NCBI GenBank assembly: GCA_002162675.1 | Contig: MAAE01000007.1 | Coordinates: 62,001-126,000 of the forward strand | DNA from: Colwellia sp. 39_35_sub15_T18 | Lineage (GTDB): Bacteria; Pseudomonadota; Gammaproteobacteria; Enterobacterales; Alteromonadaceae | Direction: 5' to 3' | Length of the DNA stretch: 64,000 bases | Shown: positions 36,782 through 46,265 of the stretch, piece after piece | Layout: each line of letters starts with the position of its first letter | How positions within the stretch are numbered: position 1 is the first letter of the stretch | Notes under the pieces: generated by a model | The model's database searches: none | Told to the model about the DNA's origin: nothing | What the model saw: the letters and a program-made list of their open reading frames with translations, nothing else | Position numbers and translations under genes: made by a program

Positions 36782-37072
36782 TTATGTGCTTTGAACGCCA
36801 TAACTAATTTGGTAGTGTCTTTGGACATTGTCTGTAACTTTGCCCCAAGTTGAGTTTTTAACTCTTTTTTGGTGGTAATCAAATGCTTGCTGATCGACAA
36901 ACTCCTCATAAACACTAAATACATTAATGTTAGTGCTATCTTGAGTCACTTCAAAGATTAAGCAACCAACTTCTTGTTCAGTCAACTTTTTATGAGTGAT
37001 AAGCTCGCTCTTAACAATAACTAAATCGGTATCAGGCACGACTATATGACCTTGCAAAATAACTTTAGACAA
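36782..37072 (-). CDS. Antibiotic biosynthesis monooxygenase (ABM) fold protein
   Basis: ABM-type ferredoxin-like fold: VILQGHIVVPDTDLVIVKSEL, then CLIFEVTQDSTNINVFSVYEEFVDQQAFDYHQ, the usual ExW/ExYxDxxAxxxH pattern. The track ORF starts at 37132, but AGGTGAG followed by TTG at 37072 gives a 96-residue protein of normal ABM length. Probably a cofactor-free quinol monooxygenase-like enzyme or heme-related oxygenase; substrate unknown. Confidence 0.75.
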   Translation of the reverse strand: MSKVILQGHIVVPDTDLVIVKSELITHKKLTEQEVGCLIFEVTQDSTNINVFSVYEEFVDQQAFDYHQKRVKNSTWGKVTDNVQRHYQISYGVQST

Positions 37073-37132
37073 TAGCTCACCTCTTAAAGCATAATTATAT
37101 AGCAGGATAAATCTCAACAATTCCCTAGCCAT

Positions 37133-37473
37133 AATCGTTATTTTATTTACCTTAATATCTCATAATTTCAAAGAACTGGAAACAAAAATCAATTTAACCA
37201 TGCAATGACTTCATACCGCCCATTCCTGTAAAAAGGCCTCAGCTAAATACTGCATGACCAACTTTATTCTTGTTGCATGACGTAATTCAGGAGGAGGATG
37301 GGAATATCCGCTACTGCTCACTTTATTGGCAGTAGCACTGCTTGGTTTAGGAGATGGGAAATATGCTATCAGTAGCTACTTTCTGTCAAAAAAACAGAAA
37401 ATTAGCACCTAAGGATGCTAACCCATTAATAAGCTAGCCATAATAAAATCACATAGCGCGAATGCCATCAGAC
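37133..37473. other. Gap with one weak hairpin
   Basis: No gene. TTTCTGT/ACAGAAA around an A-run loop at 37380-37400 follows the 3' end of the diheme gene on the minus strand and may be a weak terminator. The rest shows nothing. Confidence 0.35.
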
Positions 37474-39165
37474 TTAATTCAGTTTAACCTGAGTTGAAGT
37501 TGATGTTTTTGACCAATCTAAGCGTATATCCCAATCATAGCGATGCTCGATAGACAAAGGTGCTTGGCTTTCATCAACGTGTTGTAATACATTGGTGGCT
37601 GAGGTCAAATTAGCGTCCCGGCCAAATATATAACTTTGCTCACGCACGATAGATAAATATGCTTTATTTAACTTAAGCGCGCGTTCGCTAGAGGGAGTGA
37701 TAAGTTCATAGACACTCTGTGCACTAGATACCTTTTGTGAATTTACTGTACCATCTTGATTAAACCATCGTTGCAGCATTTCTTTATTTTGGCGGAATTC
37801 ATCGCCCCCACCAACTCGTTGAAAGTAGGTTAGTATTTCACCCTGTTCTTCACCTAAATTTGGAGCATCTTGTTGTTTAGCTAAGTTGATATAACCCCAT
37901 CCTTCTGAGCCCTCAACTTTACGAGGAAAAGAGAAGGTTTGATCTAATGTCGAACCTATGGTTTTGTGACAACCGGCACAGAAAGCTAGCTCTTGCGAGT
38001 TTTGATGACGTAATTCACCTTTCGCATTTTCAATGTAGGCATTGAGTGTCCAGCCCATATTACTATTCACACCTTTGTCACCTAATAAATGTACTTGGGG
38101 CAAATTTTCAAAATGCTTTTCTTTAGCTTCTAAGTAGTATTCTGACGCCAATTCAGCTTTGTTTTTAAAGCTATGCTTTTTCATGTAACGTACTTCTTTC
38201 ATACGTTGAGCGTTGTATATAGTGCCATCGTCATTAACACCTATATATCGAACGGTATGTAAAAATTCAGTGTTTTCTGGGTACAATAAATTATTTAATG
38301 CTATGTTTTTCGCGTCACCTAAGTAATGTGTACGTAAATTGATTTGACTGACATTGCTTGTTAATTGGCTGTTGCCATCAATATCTGCACCAATGGCGTG
38401 TTCTGATACTGGTATAGTTGAAATACTTTGTACCCCTTTCATGGTCATTTCTACTAACGCCAAGTTAGCAAAATACACGTCGACTGAGAATTTACCGCTT
38501 TTTTCTCGAAAGGCTTTAGGTAGGCGGATCATGGCATCACCTGTAGAGCCATTAGTTGGCCAAAAAGTACTTGGAAAAGGTTTATAATTAAATGCGACCC
38601 AATGGCTACCGTCTTTTGCTAAGCCTTTATCGTCAAAGGCTTTATTTGGATAAGCTAAATTTTTAATTGCCGTTACTTCGCCTTGCCAGTTTTTATTGCT
38701 GCTAAAGCTTTCTACAAAATCAGCATAGTTGTCTTGTGAGATCCATTGCTTAATTTCTTTATCTGAAATTTGCTCTATCAATTGGCTTCTATCAATAAAT
38801 AAATTTTTCCAATGATTTTTAGTACCTAAATCAGAAAATTGATACTCACCTTGTAAATAACCATCATTCATTGTGTTAGGGCGATCAGGGCTATTTGTAT
38901 AAGATTGATGACAAGTATAACAAGGGTTGTTGGTACCTTGTGTTTTGGTATAACACTGAGGTGGGATAACAGACTCTGCATTGTAAATTTCTTGATGTTC
39001 TATGTAGGCCATCGCTGGAATAGCGTCACCCTCTGAATAAGGTGTAGCTAAAGACAGTTCCGCATCAGTTTTTTTATCTATCGACACTTCATTTGACTGC
39101 TCTGAACAAGCAGACAAAATAAAAAGAATCGAGATTATTAGTGTTATTTTAATTGAAGATCGCAT
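37474..39165 (-). CDS. Diheme cytochrome c-like lipoprotein
   Basis: 563 aa. Signal peptide with lipobox LSAC (Cys about 20), so membrane-anchored. Two CxxCH heme-binding sites: CYTCHQ at about 82 and CAGCHK at about 398. Between them is a long domain with LRTHYLGDAKN and TVRYIGVNDDGTIYNAQRMKEVRYMKK that I cannot assign. It could pass electrons to or from a partner; the PhoX-like lipoprotein gene is directly upstream on the same strand (66-base gap), so they may work together. Confidence 0.85.
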   Translation of the reverse strand: MRSSIKITLIISILFILSACSEQSNEVSIDKKTDAELSLATPYSEGDAIPAMAYIEHQEIYNAESVIPPQCYTKTQGTNNPCYTCHQSYTNSPDRPNTMNDGYLQGEYQFSDLGTKNHWKNLFIDRSQLIEQISDKEIKQWISQDNYADFVESFSSNKNWQGEVTAIKNLAYPNKAFDDKGLAKDGSHWVAFNYKPFPSTFWPTNGSTGDAMIRLPKAFREKSGKFSVDVYFANLALVEMTMKGVQSISTIPVSEHAIGADIDGNSQLTSNVSQINLRTHYLGDAKNIALNNLLYPENTEFLHTVRYIGVNDDGTIYNAQRMKEVRYMKKHSFKNKAELASEYYLEAKEKHFENLPQVHLLGDKGVNSNMGWTLNAYIENAKGELRHQNSQELAFCAGCHKTIGSTLDQTFSFPRKVEGSEGWGYINLAKQQDAPNLGEEQGEILTYFQRVGGGDEFRQNKEMLQRWFNQDGTVNSQKVSSAQSVYELITPSSERALKLNKAYLSIVREQSYIFGRDANLTSATNVLQHVDESQAPLSIEHRYDWDIRLDWSKTSTSTQVKLN

Positions 39166-39231
39166 TTTTTATCATTTATGAAAGCGGGACAAAAGTCCCG
39201 CTATATTTAAAGCTATCCCTTAATTTAGCAA

Positions 39232-41073
39232 TTAAAGAGACTTAGGATCGTACATCCATAAGGTATTGTTTTCTTGGAAACCATCTTCACCAATGATAAT
39301 ACGACCATCACGCATAACGATGACGTTATCAGGTTGAGATAGTTGTTCAACATCACAACGCAGTGCACCCGTTAAACTAGAGCGATAAGTGCCACCCATG
39401 ACAACAGGCTCAATTCGAGCCAAGTTATAATTTTCTTCAAGTTTAGCGCGGTAAACACCACCACAATCTTTAACACGAGCAGACAATTGAATATCGCCTT
39501 CATCATCGATTAGTGTGTTGTCTAAATCGGCAATACCCATATACATATATGCTGCTGTAACGTCTTCGTTTGCAATTGCCTCGACACCACCGACGGCTTC
39601 TAGCGCTCGGTCGTGATTGATACTGATACCTTCAAGTTTTCTCCACTCTGCTGTGGCTCCTTTCATTTTAGCTGCCTGACGAGACTCTAAAAATGCAGAT
39701 CTATCGTCCATAGCTTGACCTGCAGTTACCGCGCTACCACCATCAGCTACTGATGGGTAATTAGCGTCGCCATTCGCCCATGCTTGTACGTCAGCAAGCG
39801 TCATATAGCTCGTTTCGCCGTCAACATAATCTGAGGTATCAATGCCATCGTATTCAGAAATCCATGCTTCGATAGTTGCGTTGTCGCCAGATGCTATTTC
39901 AACCCATGTCACATCAAAACCCGTGGTTGCAGGCTCAGTACTACCAGCGTCTTGTACTAGCTTAGCGCCATATATTGTGCCTGAACTTAAATCTTCATCG
40001 GCGTCAGCAACAAATTTAAACAATACGCCTCCAGTATCATCTTGTGATGAATAAACCGTACGACGATCAGGCATTACAGTAGAGTTTTCATGCTCATAAC
40101 GACCAATAGTGTAATGTTTAACGGGAACAGGTTTATCAGATGTGGCATTTGTAATTTCAACGGTATAGCCGTAGCGGTACGGGTTAGGAAAATCAGGAGC
40201 GGTTAACGCTTCAAGATTATCAGTGCTCGTGTTGGCAGGATCATTCCAGCTAGCATCAGTAGTAGAGTCAACCGTTGAACGTACGATCCACTCTTCAGAG
40301 CTTAGTGGTGTACCCCACGGAGAAACTGAACCGAAGCAGTTTGCTGCAGTACCGCCGACACTGTCGAAATCAACCATCATAGCTTCAGCAACAGACCAGC
40401 TGCCAAATTCATCTTTTTCGATTTTCATACGGCTTACACCGCCAGGGTACGACTCCCAGTTAGTGAATAAATACCCTTCACCTTCACCTGTTGAAACATA
40501 ACCGTTAAAGTCAGGTGCATTGTTTTCAATGATTTTATCGCCGGAAATGATGCCGTAGTGCACACCTAAACCACCAGCTAAACCTTTTTCACCTAAATCA
40601 GCAAAGGTATCATTCGTTTGGCCAATGATTTGATATTCACCTAACGCAGATACGACGACTTGACGCTCTTCTTCTGTGTCTGGTACCGGAGAGTTAACAA
40701 TGGTTTTTGGTAAGTTATTAAAGTTAACACCACGTAAAACGCCAACGGTACCTTTATTGTAAGGTTTGTTATTCACACCTTCCGTCATAGTGTTAGCATC
40801 AGATGGATGTTGAACATTGAAGAATAAATCACCTTCCTCAGTCAAAAATGCGCCTGTCACTTCAGCCCCCGTTGGCACCGTTGCTAAACGAGTTAAAATC
40901 GGAGCTGATTGACCATTAATGCCGTCAGCACCGTCTGTTCCTACTAGGCCTTGAATACCCGCGTCACCGGCTTGACCGTCTTTTCCATCATCGCCATCAC
41001 AAGCTGATAGTCCTACAGCTAAAGAGATAGCCAACGCTGATAATTTAAATGTTTTCATTACACTTATTGACAT
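39232..41073 (-). CDS. PhoX-like (DUF839) lipoprotein with collagen-like stretch
   Basis: Start taken at ATG 41073 (MSISVMKTFKLSALAIS), preceded by TTTGGAAAA; the track ORF begins 14 codons earlier. Lipobox GLSAC, then a short Gly-x-y run (GKDGQAGDAGIQGLVGTDGADGINGQ, in parts). The main domain has the PhoX/DUF839 pattern (GYLFTNWESYPGG, NCFGSVSPWGTPLSSEEW, YRYGYTVEI, VVMGGTYRSSL, NVIVMRDGRIIIGEDG). PhoX enzymes are calcium-iron alkaline phosphatases, but phosphatase activity is not assured here. Probably cell-surface or periplasmic. Confidence 0.82.
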   Translation of the reverse strand: MSISVMKTFKLSALAISLAVGLSACDGDDGKDGQAGDAGIQGLVGTDGADGINGQSAPILTRLATVPTGAEVTGAFLTEEGDLFFNVQHPSDANTMTEGVNNKPYNKGTVGVLRGVNFNNLPKTIVNSPVPDTEEERQVVVSALGEYQIIGQTNDTFADLGEKGLAGGLGVHYGIISGDKIIENNAPDFNGYVSTGEGEGYLFTNWESYPGGVSRMKIEKDEFGSWSVAEAMMVDFDSVGGTAANCFGSVSPWGTPLSSEEWIVRSTVDSTTDASWNDPANTSTDNLEALTAPDFPNPYRYGYTVEITNATSDKPVPVKHYTIGRYEHENSTVMPDRRTVYSSQDDTGGVLFKFVADADEDLSSGTIYGAKLVQDAGSTEPATTGFDVTWVEIASGDNATIEAWISEYDGIDTSDYVDGETSYMTLADVQAWANGDANYPSVADGGSAVTAGQAMDDRSAFLESRQAAKMKGATAEWRKLEGISINHDRALEAVGGVEAIANEDVTAAYMYMGIADLDNTLIDDEGDIQLSARVKDCGGVYRAKLEENYNLARIEPVVMGGTYRSSLTGALRCDVEQLSQPDNVIVMRDGRIIIGEDGFQENNTLWMYDPKSL

Positions 41074-41325
41074 AATTTTTCCAAATTTTAAAAGGTTTAA
41101 AGTGATTAATGGCAAACAGGCTTCTAATAGATAAAATGGAAGAAGTACTGAAAGTGACGGGTATATTGACGGTACCTTTTGACAGTTTAGTGAATGAAAA
41201 ATTAAATTAATGAGTCACTAAAATGACAAATATGTGAATAGGCGATCTAATGGCATAAAACACCTGATAAAGAATAATATCCTAGTTAATCGAGGCGTTT
41301 AAAAATAAAAACGGTAATAAAAAAT

Positions 41326-41479
41326 GGGAGCGTTCAAAATTTTGTGTCAGCTTAAATTGTTAAATATCGAGTACGCTGTCTAAACGTCCTTCAAAATAAA
41401 TAGCTAACTGAGATAAACAAAGGCTCCAATTATGTATTGGCATTGTCCATTTTTCGGTGGTGTTTGATCGATAATCAGT
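41326..41479 (-). mobile_element. IS256-family transposase tail and right end, decayed
   Basis: A minus-strand frame reads TTEKWTMPIHNWSLCLSQLAIYFEGRLDSVLDI and stops at 41362-41360. This is the closing part of IS256-family (mutator-type) transposases (KWTMPxxNWxxxLxQxxIxFExR). Just beyond the stop lies GGGAGCGTTCAAAATTTTGTGTCAG (in part), which fits the outer inverted repeat of such elements. The rest of the transposase and the other end are not found here, so it is a dead remnant. Confidence 0.65.
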
Positions 41480-41822
41480 TTAAGACTAAATGTGTGATCC
41501 TATAACCCCGAAAGACTGATAGGAATGATCCAAAACTTACGAATAAAACAATCCATGAGCACAGCTCATATATCAATGAAGTAAAATCAATTTTATTCAT
41601 GTTACGAACCAAGTATAAAACACACTCTGCTTTGAACTTTAGACAATATTGCAGTTGGTTCTCAATTAAGCCTTTAAGCATAAACCAAAAAAGACTGTGA
41701 AGACTACCGACTGAAAAATCAATAAAGAAGATTGGAAAGTCTAGAGAGAGCAAGAAATAAATTTAGGTTTTATCTCAAGCTTTTACCTCAGCTTTCACCT
41801 CAGGAATAGGATACAGATCACA
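41480..41822 (+). promoter_or_regulatory. mesX upstream region with three ~12-bp tandem repeats
   Basis: AGGTTTTATCTC, AGCTTTTACCTC and AGCTTTCACCTC lie head to tail at 41765-41801, ending 21 bases before the mesX ATG. They may bind a regulator (a MetR-like gene is 3.2 kb downstream), or act in the leader RNA. The classical MetR box TGAA-N5-TTCA and MetJ box were not found. The ORF at 41475-41753 in the track has no support. Confidence 0.4.
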
Positions 41823-42800
41823 ATGAATAAAGACTTTACATTTACTATTAAGAGCACTTGTTTCGATGAAAATTATCAGCCATCAGACAATACGCGTATC
41901 ACTACCAACTTTGCTAATTTGGCCAGAGGAGACTACCGCCAAGCGAACTTGCGCAACGCCTTAAAGATGATTGACAATAGTTTTAATGCCTTAGCGCATT
42001 GGGATAACCCCAAAGGAGAACGATATTCTGTCGAACTTGACATCATTTCGGTTGATATGGATATTGAAGGCAGTGATCAAACCTTCCCATCGATTGAAAT
42101 ATTGAAAACGAATATTGTTGATCATAAAACTAACAAACGCATTGAAGGCATTGTAGGGAATAATTTTTCCTCTTATGTGCGAGATTATGATTTTAGCGTA
42201 TTACTGCAGAACCATAATAAGAATCAGCCCAAATTTAGTATTCCAGATAACTTTGGCGAACTGCATGGGAAGCTCTTTCAGTATTTTGTGAATTCAAATA
42301 GTTACAAGCAGAATTTTAATAAGCCACCGGTGATATGTCTCAGTGTTTCAGATAACAAGACCTATCATCAAACTGAAAATCAGCACCCCGTATTAGGTGT
42401 TGAATACCAGCCAAATGAATCTTCTTTGACTGAGCAATATTTCAAAAAAATGGGCTTACAGGTTCGTTATTTTATGCCGTCAAATAGTGTTGCGCCTTTG
42501 GCTTTTTATTTCTTTGGTGATTTACTTAATGATTACACTAATCTTGAGTTTATAAGCACCATCAGCACGATGGAAACTTTTCAAAAAATCTACCGACCTG
42601 AGATCTATAATGCAAATGCTGTTGCAGGAAAATCCTATCAGCCCAATTTAAAGAACCTAGATCATTCATTAACTCAAATTGTTTATGATCGAGAAGAGCG
42701 TGGCCAGCTGGCTAATGAGCAGGGAAAATTTGCTGAGGAGCACTTCATCAAACCATACCAAGCTGTTCTTGAGCAATGGTCTGCTAACTATGTTCAATAG
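41823..42800 (+). CDS. mesX: MesX (DUF1852), partner of methionine synthase MesD
   Basis: 325 aa, opening MNKDFTFTIKSTCFDENYQPSDNTRITTNFANLARG (in part), the DUF1852 signature. In known bacteria DUF1852 protein MesX is needed with MesD for folate-independent methionine synthesis that depends on oxygen, and it has been proposed to be an oxygenase supplying the methyl group. Direct adjacency to a MetE-core-only gene supports this role. Its last codons begin a 13-bp tandem repeat that fills the gap to mesD. Confidence 0.9.
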   Translation: MNKDFTFTIKSTCFDENYQPSDNTRITTNFANLARGDYRQANLRNALKMIDNSFNALAHWDNPKGERYSVELDIISVDMDIEGSDQTFPSIEILKTNIVDHKTNKRIEGIVGNNFSSYVRDYDFSVLLQNHNKNQPKFSIPDNFGELHGKLFQYFVNSNSYKQNFNKPPVICLSVSDNKTYHQTENQHPVLGVEYQPNESSLTEQYFKKMGLQVRYFMPSNSVAPLAFYFFGDLLNDYTNLEFISTISTMETFQKIYRPEIYNANAVAGKSYQPNLKNLDHSLTQIVYDREERGQLANEQGKFAEEHFIKPYQAVLEQWSANYVQ

Positions 42801-42843
42801 TTACGTTCAATAGCTAGGTTCAATAGCTAGGTTCAATACTTAT
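42792..42843 (+). repeat. Four tandem 13-bp repeats between mesX and mesD
   Basis: GTTCAATAGTTAC, GTTCAATAGCTAG, GTTCAATAGCTAG, GTTCAATACTTAT run head to tail. The first unit contains the last sense codons and the stop of mesX (GTT CAA TAG), so the array grew from the end of the gene. Copy number probably varies between strains. Confidence 0.85.
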
Positions 42844-42880
42844 CTTTAATAAATAACCAAAATATACGGCATCATCTATT

Positions 42881-43930
42881 ATGAAAACATCTCTTAACAA
42901 AACACTGTTACCCACTTCAACGGCAGGCAGTTTACCTAAACCCTCTTGGCTTGCACAACCTGAGACGCTTTGGTCACCTTGGAAATTGCAAGGTGAGGAA
43001 TTAATTGAGGGCAAACATGATGCGTTACGTTTGTCATTGCAAGATCAACAACAAGCAGGTATCGATATTGTCAGTGATGGCGAGCAAACGCGCCAACATT
43101 TCGTCACAACATTTATTGAGCACCTCAACGGTGTTGATTTTGAAAAACGTAAGACCGTTAAAATTCGTGATCGTTATGATGCAAGTGTACCAACGGTCGT
43201 TGGCCCTGTTAGTCGCCAAAAGTCAGTTTTTGTTGAAGATGCCAAGTTTTTACGTCAGCAAACCAAGCAACCTATTAAATGGGCCCTTCCTGGTCCCATG
43301 ACGATGATAGATACGCTTTATGATGATCATTATAAAAGTCGTGAAAAACTAGCCTGGGAGTTTGCCAAAATTCTCAATCAAGAAGCCAAAGAATTAGAGG
43401 CGGCTGGTGTTGATATTATCCAATTTGATGAGCCTGCATTTAATGTGTTTTTTGATGAGGTTAATGATTGGGGTATTGCTTGTTTAGAGAGAGCAATTGA
43501 AGGGCTTAAGTGTGAAACTGCTGTACATATTTGTTATGGTTATGGCATCAAAGCCAATACAGATTGGAAAAAAACGTTGGGGTCAGAGTGGCGACAATAT
43601 GAAGAAGCTTTTCCCAAACTGCAAAAATCTACTATCGATATTATCTCGCTAGAATGCCATAACTCTCATGTTCCAATCGAGCTACTTGAACTTATTCGAG
43701 GTAAAAAAGTGATGGTAGGTGCCATTGATGTCGCAACCGATACCATTGAAACACCAGAGGAAGTCGCCAAGACCCTACGAGAAGCACTCAAATATGTAGA
43801 TGCCGACAAGCTTTACCCTTGCACCAACTGTGGCATGGCACCTTTATCTCACCAAGTGGCAAGAGGCAAGCTAAATGCCTTAACTGCAGGCGCAGAAATA
43901 GTCCGAAGAGAACTATCCACCCGTAACTAA
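42881..43930 (+). CDS. mesD: Folate-independent methionine synthase, MetE core only (MesD)
   Basis: 349 aa, the C-terminal catalytic half of MetE without the N-terminal folate-binding half. Zinc ligands are recognisable: HICYGYG (His and Cys), SLECHN (Glu) and PCTNCGMAPLSH (Cys). The homocysteine region SDGEQTRQHFV is also present. With MesX next to it, this fits the MesD family, which does not use methyl-tetrahydrofolate. It replaces or supplements MetE/MetH. Confidence 0.92.
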   Translation: MKTSLNKTLLPTSTAGSLPKPSWLAQPETLWSPWKLQGEELIEGKHDALRLSLQDQQQAGIDIVSDGEQTRQHFVTTFIEHLNGVDFEKRKTVKIRDRYDASVPTVVGPVSRQKSVFVEDAKFLRQQTKQPIKWALPGPMTMIDTLYDDHYKSREKLAWEFAKILNQEAKELEAAGVDIIQFDEPAFNVFFDEVNDWGIACLERAIEGLKCETAVHICYGYGIKANTDWKKTLGSEWRQYEEAFPKLQKSTIDIISLECHNSHVPIELLELIRGKKVMVGAIDVATDTIETPEEVAKTLREALKYVDADKLYPCTNCGMAPLSHQVARGKLNALTAGAEIVRRELSTRN

Positions 43931-44097
43931 TCAATCGCTAACCAATAACAAAGAAATATATTAATTTTACCCAGGTTACTTTTGATGGCTAAAAATAATA
44001 GGGGCATACTATTTACTGTTTGCAATTACCCCTTAAATTGATAGTAAGATCTTTGTGGTTCTTAAAAAATAGCAACGAAAAATAGAAGTAGTATCTA

Positions 44098-44928
44098 ATG
44101 AATATCATTGAATTTATAACAAATAATATCTCACCCTTTTTGGCATTAGTTGCCACAGGTGTATTTGCAGGCATTTTAGCTGGCTTGTTAGGCGTAGGTG
44201 GCGGTATCGTAATCGTACCTGTGCTATTTTTCTTGTTCCAGAGCTTTGGCGTATCATCAGAATCTGCGATGCTTGTTGCGACAGCAACCTCACTGGCTAC
44301 CATAGTACCAACGTCGATTAGTTCAATACGTTCTCATAACCAAAAAGGTAATGTAGATTTTGACCTGCTCAAACGTTGGGCTGTATTTATTCTTATAGGT
44401 GTCATGGCTGGTAGTTGGCTAGTGACTCGCGTTGAGGGCACTATACTTACTACAATGTTTGGGGTGATAGCGGTTTTATCGGCACTAAATATGTTATTCA
44501 GCACGGGAAAATCCGCTCGGTATCAAAAATTTCCTGGTAAAGCAGGACAAACGGTAATGGGCACATCCATTGGTTTTTTCAGTTCAATGGTTGGGATTGG
44601 CGGCGGCACTATTTCGGTTCCACTTCTCACCCAGTATAGCTATCCCACTCACAAGGCAGTTGGCACAGCTGCGGCAATAGGGTTAATTATTTCGTTGCCA
44701 GCTACGCTAACAATGTTGACTTTGGGTAGTACACCAAGCGATGCTCCAGCGGGAACATTTGGCTTGGTCAACCTATTTGGCTTCCTTTGTATTGTGCCGC
44801 TAACGGTATTATTCGCACCGGTAGGGGTATCACTGGCCGCAAAATTAGATGCGGTAAAACTGAAAAGAATCTTTGCCTTAGTATTACTATTGACTGGCTT
44901 ACGTATGTTGCCGCAACTTTTCTTATAA
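44098..44928 (+). CDS. TauE/SafE-family anion exporter
   Basis: 276 aa, eight membrane helices, with the repeated family motif GxLaGLLGVGGGIVIVPVLFF near the start and GFFSSMVGIGGGTISVPLL halfway. Such proteins move sulfite, sulfonates or other sulfur anions across the inner membrane. The place between mesD and a MetR-like regulator suggests a link to sulfur metabolism, possibly export of a product of the MesX/MesD reaction; this is inference. Confidence 0.88.
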   Translation: MNIIEFITNNISPFLALVATGVFAGILAGLLGVGGGIVIVPVLFFLFQSFGVSSESAMLVATATSLATIVPTSISSIRSHNQKGNVDFDLLKRWAVFILIGVMAGSWLVTRVEGTILTTMFGVIAVLSALNMLFSTGKSARYQKFPGKAGQTVMGTSIGFFSSMVGIGGGTISVPLLTQYSYPTHKAVGTAAAIGLIISLPATLTMLTLGSTPSDAPAGTFGLVNLFGFLCIVPLTVLFAPVGVSLAAKLDAVKLKRIFALVLLLTGLRMLPQLFL

Positions 44929-45061
44929 ATTTTATTCCTGTTAATTGTTGTTGAACAGTAAATGGTAATTGTAAATTAACTTGTTTGATGAATAAAAATA
45001 ATATAACTTCATCAATCAATGAATCTAGTTCATCATTAAAGCTAAAGATAGGAGTTAACAG

Positions 45062-45946
45062 GTGTTAGAAAGGATCCATTTAGAAATACTAACCGCAATA
45101 AAAGAACATGGAACCCTAACTAAAGCTGCTGATTCGTTGCACTTATCCCAATCTGCGTTAAGTCACAGTATCAAAAAATTAGAAGGGCAAGTTGCTACTC
45201 CTATATGGAAAAAAAACGGTCGAAACCTGCGCCTTACTGCTGCTGGAGAGCGTATTCAAACGCTTGCTAATAGAGTATTGCCTCAGTTTTTACACACGGA
45301 ATTATTACTGAGTCAGATTGCAAAAGGTGAAATGGGGTCGCTACGAATTGGAATGGAGTGCCATCCTTGTTATCAATGGCTACTTAGAGTAATTCAGCCT
45401 TATCTAGAGCGGTGGCCAGACATCGATATGGACGTGAAGCAGGAGTTCCAGTTTGGCGCTTTAGGGGCATTACTTAGCTACGAAATAGATGTACTTATTA
45501 CACCAGATCCGCTCTTTAAACCTAAAATAGCCTACATACCCGTTTTTGACTATGAACATAGACTCGTCGTTTCCTCGTCTCACAAACTTGCAGAGCAAGA
45601 TTTTGTATTACCCGCGCAACTAAGCGAAGAAGTGCTATTTAGTTATCCTGTTGAGCCACTGAGGCTCGATATTTTTAGTCAATTTCTTAATCCAGCAAAG
45701 TGTTCAGTAAAGAAACACACGAACATTGAAACAACTGAGATCATGTTACAGATGGTCGCCGCTGGCCGAGGTGTTTGTGCCTTGCCGGGCTGGTTAGTAG
45801 ATGAGTACTCAAAATCAATGCCTATCAAGAGTATTCGTTTTGGAGAGAAAGGTATTGGTAAACAGATCTTTGTAGGTATTCGCAAGAACGAACAGCATAT
45901 TGACTACTTAAACGATTTTATTGATCAAGCTAAAAAAACAAAATGA
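45062..45946 (+). CDS. metR: MetR-like LysR regulator
   Basis: 294 aa. GTG start with GGAG seven bases upstream. HTH at the N-terminus (GTLTKAADSLHLSQSALSHSIKKLE), and an effector domain with MRIGMECHPCYQWLLRVI, the MetR hallmark region that senses homocysteine. It lies last in the mesX-mesD-exporter series on the same strand and most likely controls it. True target sites were not identified. Confidence 0.88.
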   Translation: MLERIHLEILTAIKEHGTLTKAADSLHLSQSALSHSIKKLEGQVATPIWKKNGRNLRLTAAGERIQTLANRVLPQFLHTELLLSQIAKGEMGSLRIGMECHPCYQWLLRVIQPYLERWPDIDMDVKQEFQFGALGALLSYEIDVLITPDPLFKPKIAYIPVFDYEHRLVVSSSHKLAEQDFVLPAQLSEEVLFSYPVEPLRLDIFSQFLNPAKCSVKKHTNIETTEIMLQMVAAGRGVCALPGWLVDEYSKSMPIKSIRFGEKGIGKQIFVGIRKNEQHIDYLNDFIDQAKKTK

Positions 45947-46123
45947 TCAATTAGCCCAGCCTTTAGGGTAGTTAGCTCTGAAGACTACTTCATAGCTCTA
46001 GGTAGTTCCGAATAAAATTAAACGCCTGCTATAAAAAGAGGACAAGCTTGCCACTAATCTATGTGACCATCTCTAGAACGCTCACATGAACCATTGTGAG
46101 TATTTTGGCTTGCTGAATATTAT

Positions 46124-46262
46124 TTAACGTTCTAAATCTTTATCTTGCTCTAATGAACGATTAGGTGAAGCTCTAGCCTTTTGAATCTCAGCTCTATTTT
46201 TATCAATTTGAGCTTGTTTTGAATCAATCGGACTTACCAAAACTTGCTTAGCAACAGAAAAT
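46124..46262 (-). pseudogene. Short decayed open frame
   Basis: Reads VAKQVLVSPIDSKQAQIDKNRAEIQKARASPNRSLEQDKDLER and stops; an in-frame stop lies just upstream after LMTAEEAS. It is a charged coiled-coil-like tail of some larger protein that I cannot identify. It lies at the edge of the element remnant. Confidence 0.35.
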
Positions 46263-46265
46263 TAA

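Noticed and set aside
41475-41753. 92-aa minus-strand ORF
   Set aside because: No ribosome site, unusual hydrophobic/aromatic make-up, overlaps the IS256 remnant; judged to be chance.
41480-41822. MetJ or classical MetR box upstream of mesX
   Set aside because: No AGACGTCT-like or TGAA-N5-TTCA pattern found by eye; only the 12-bp repeats remain.
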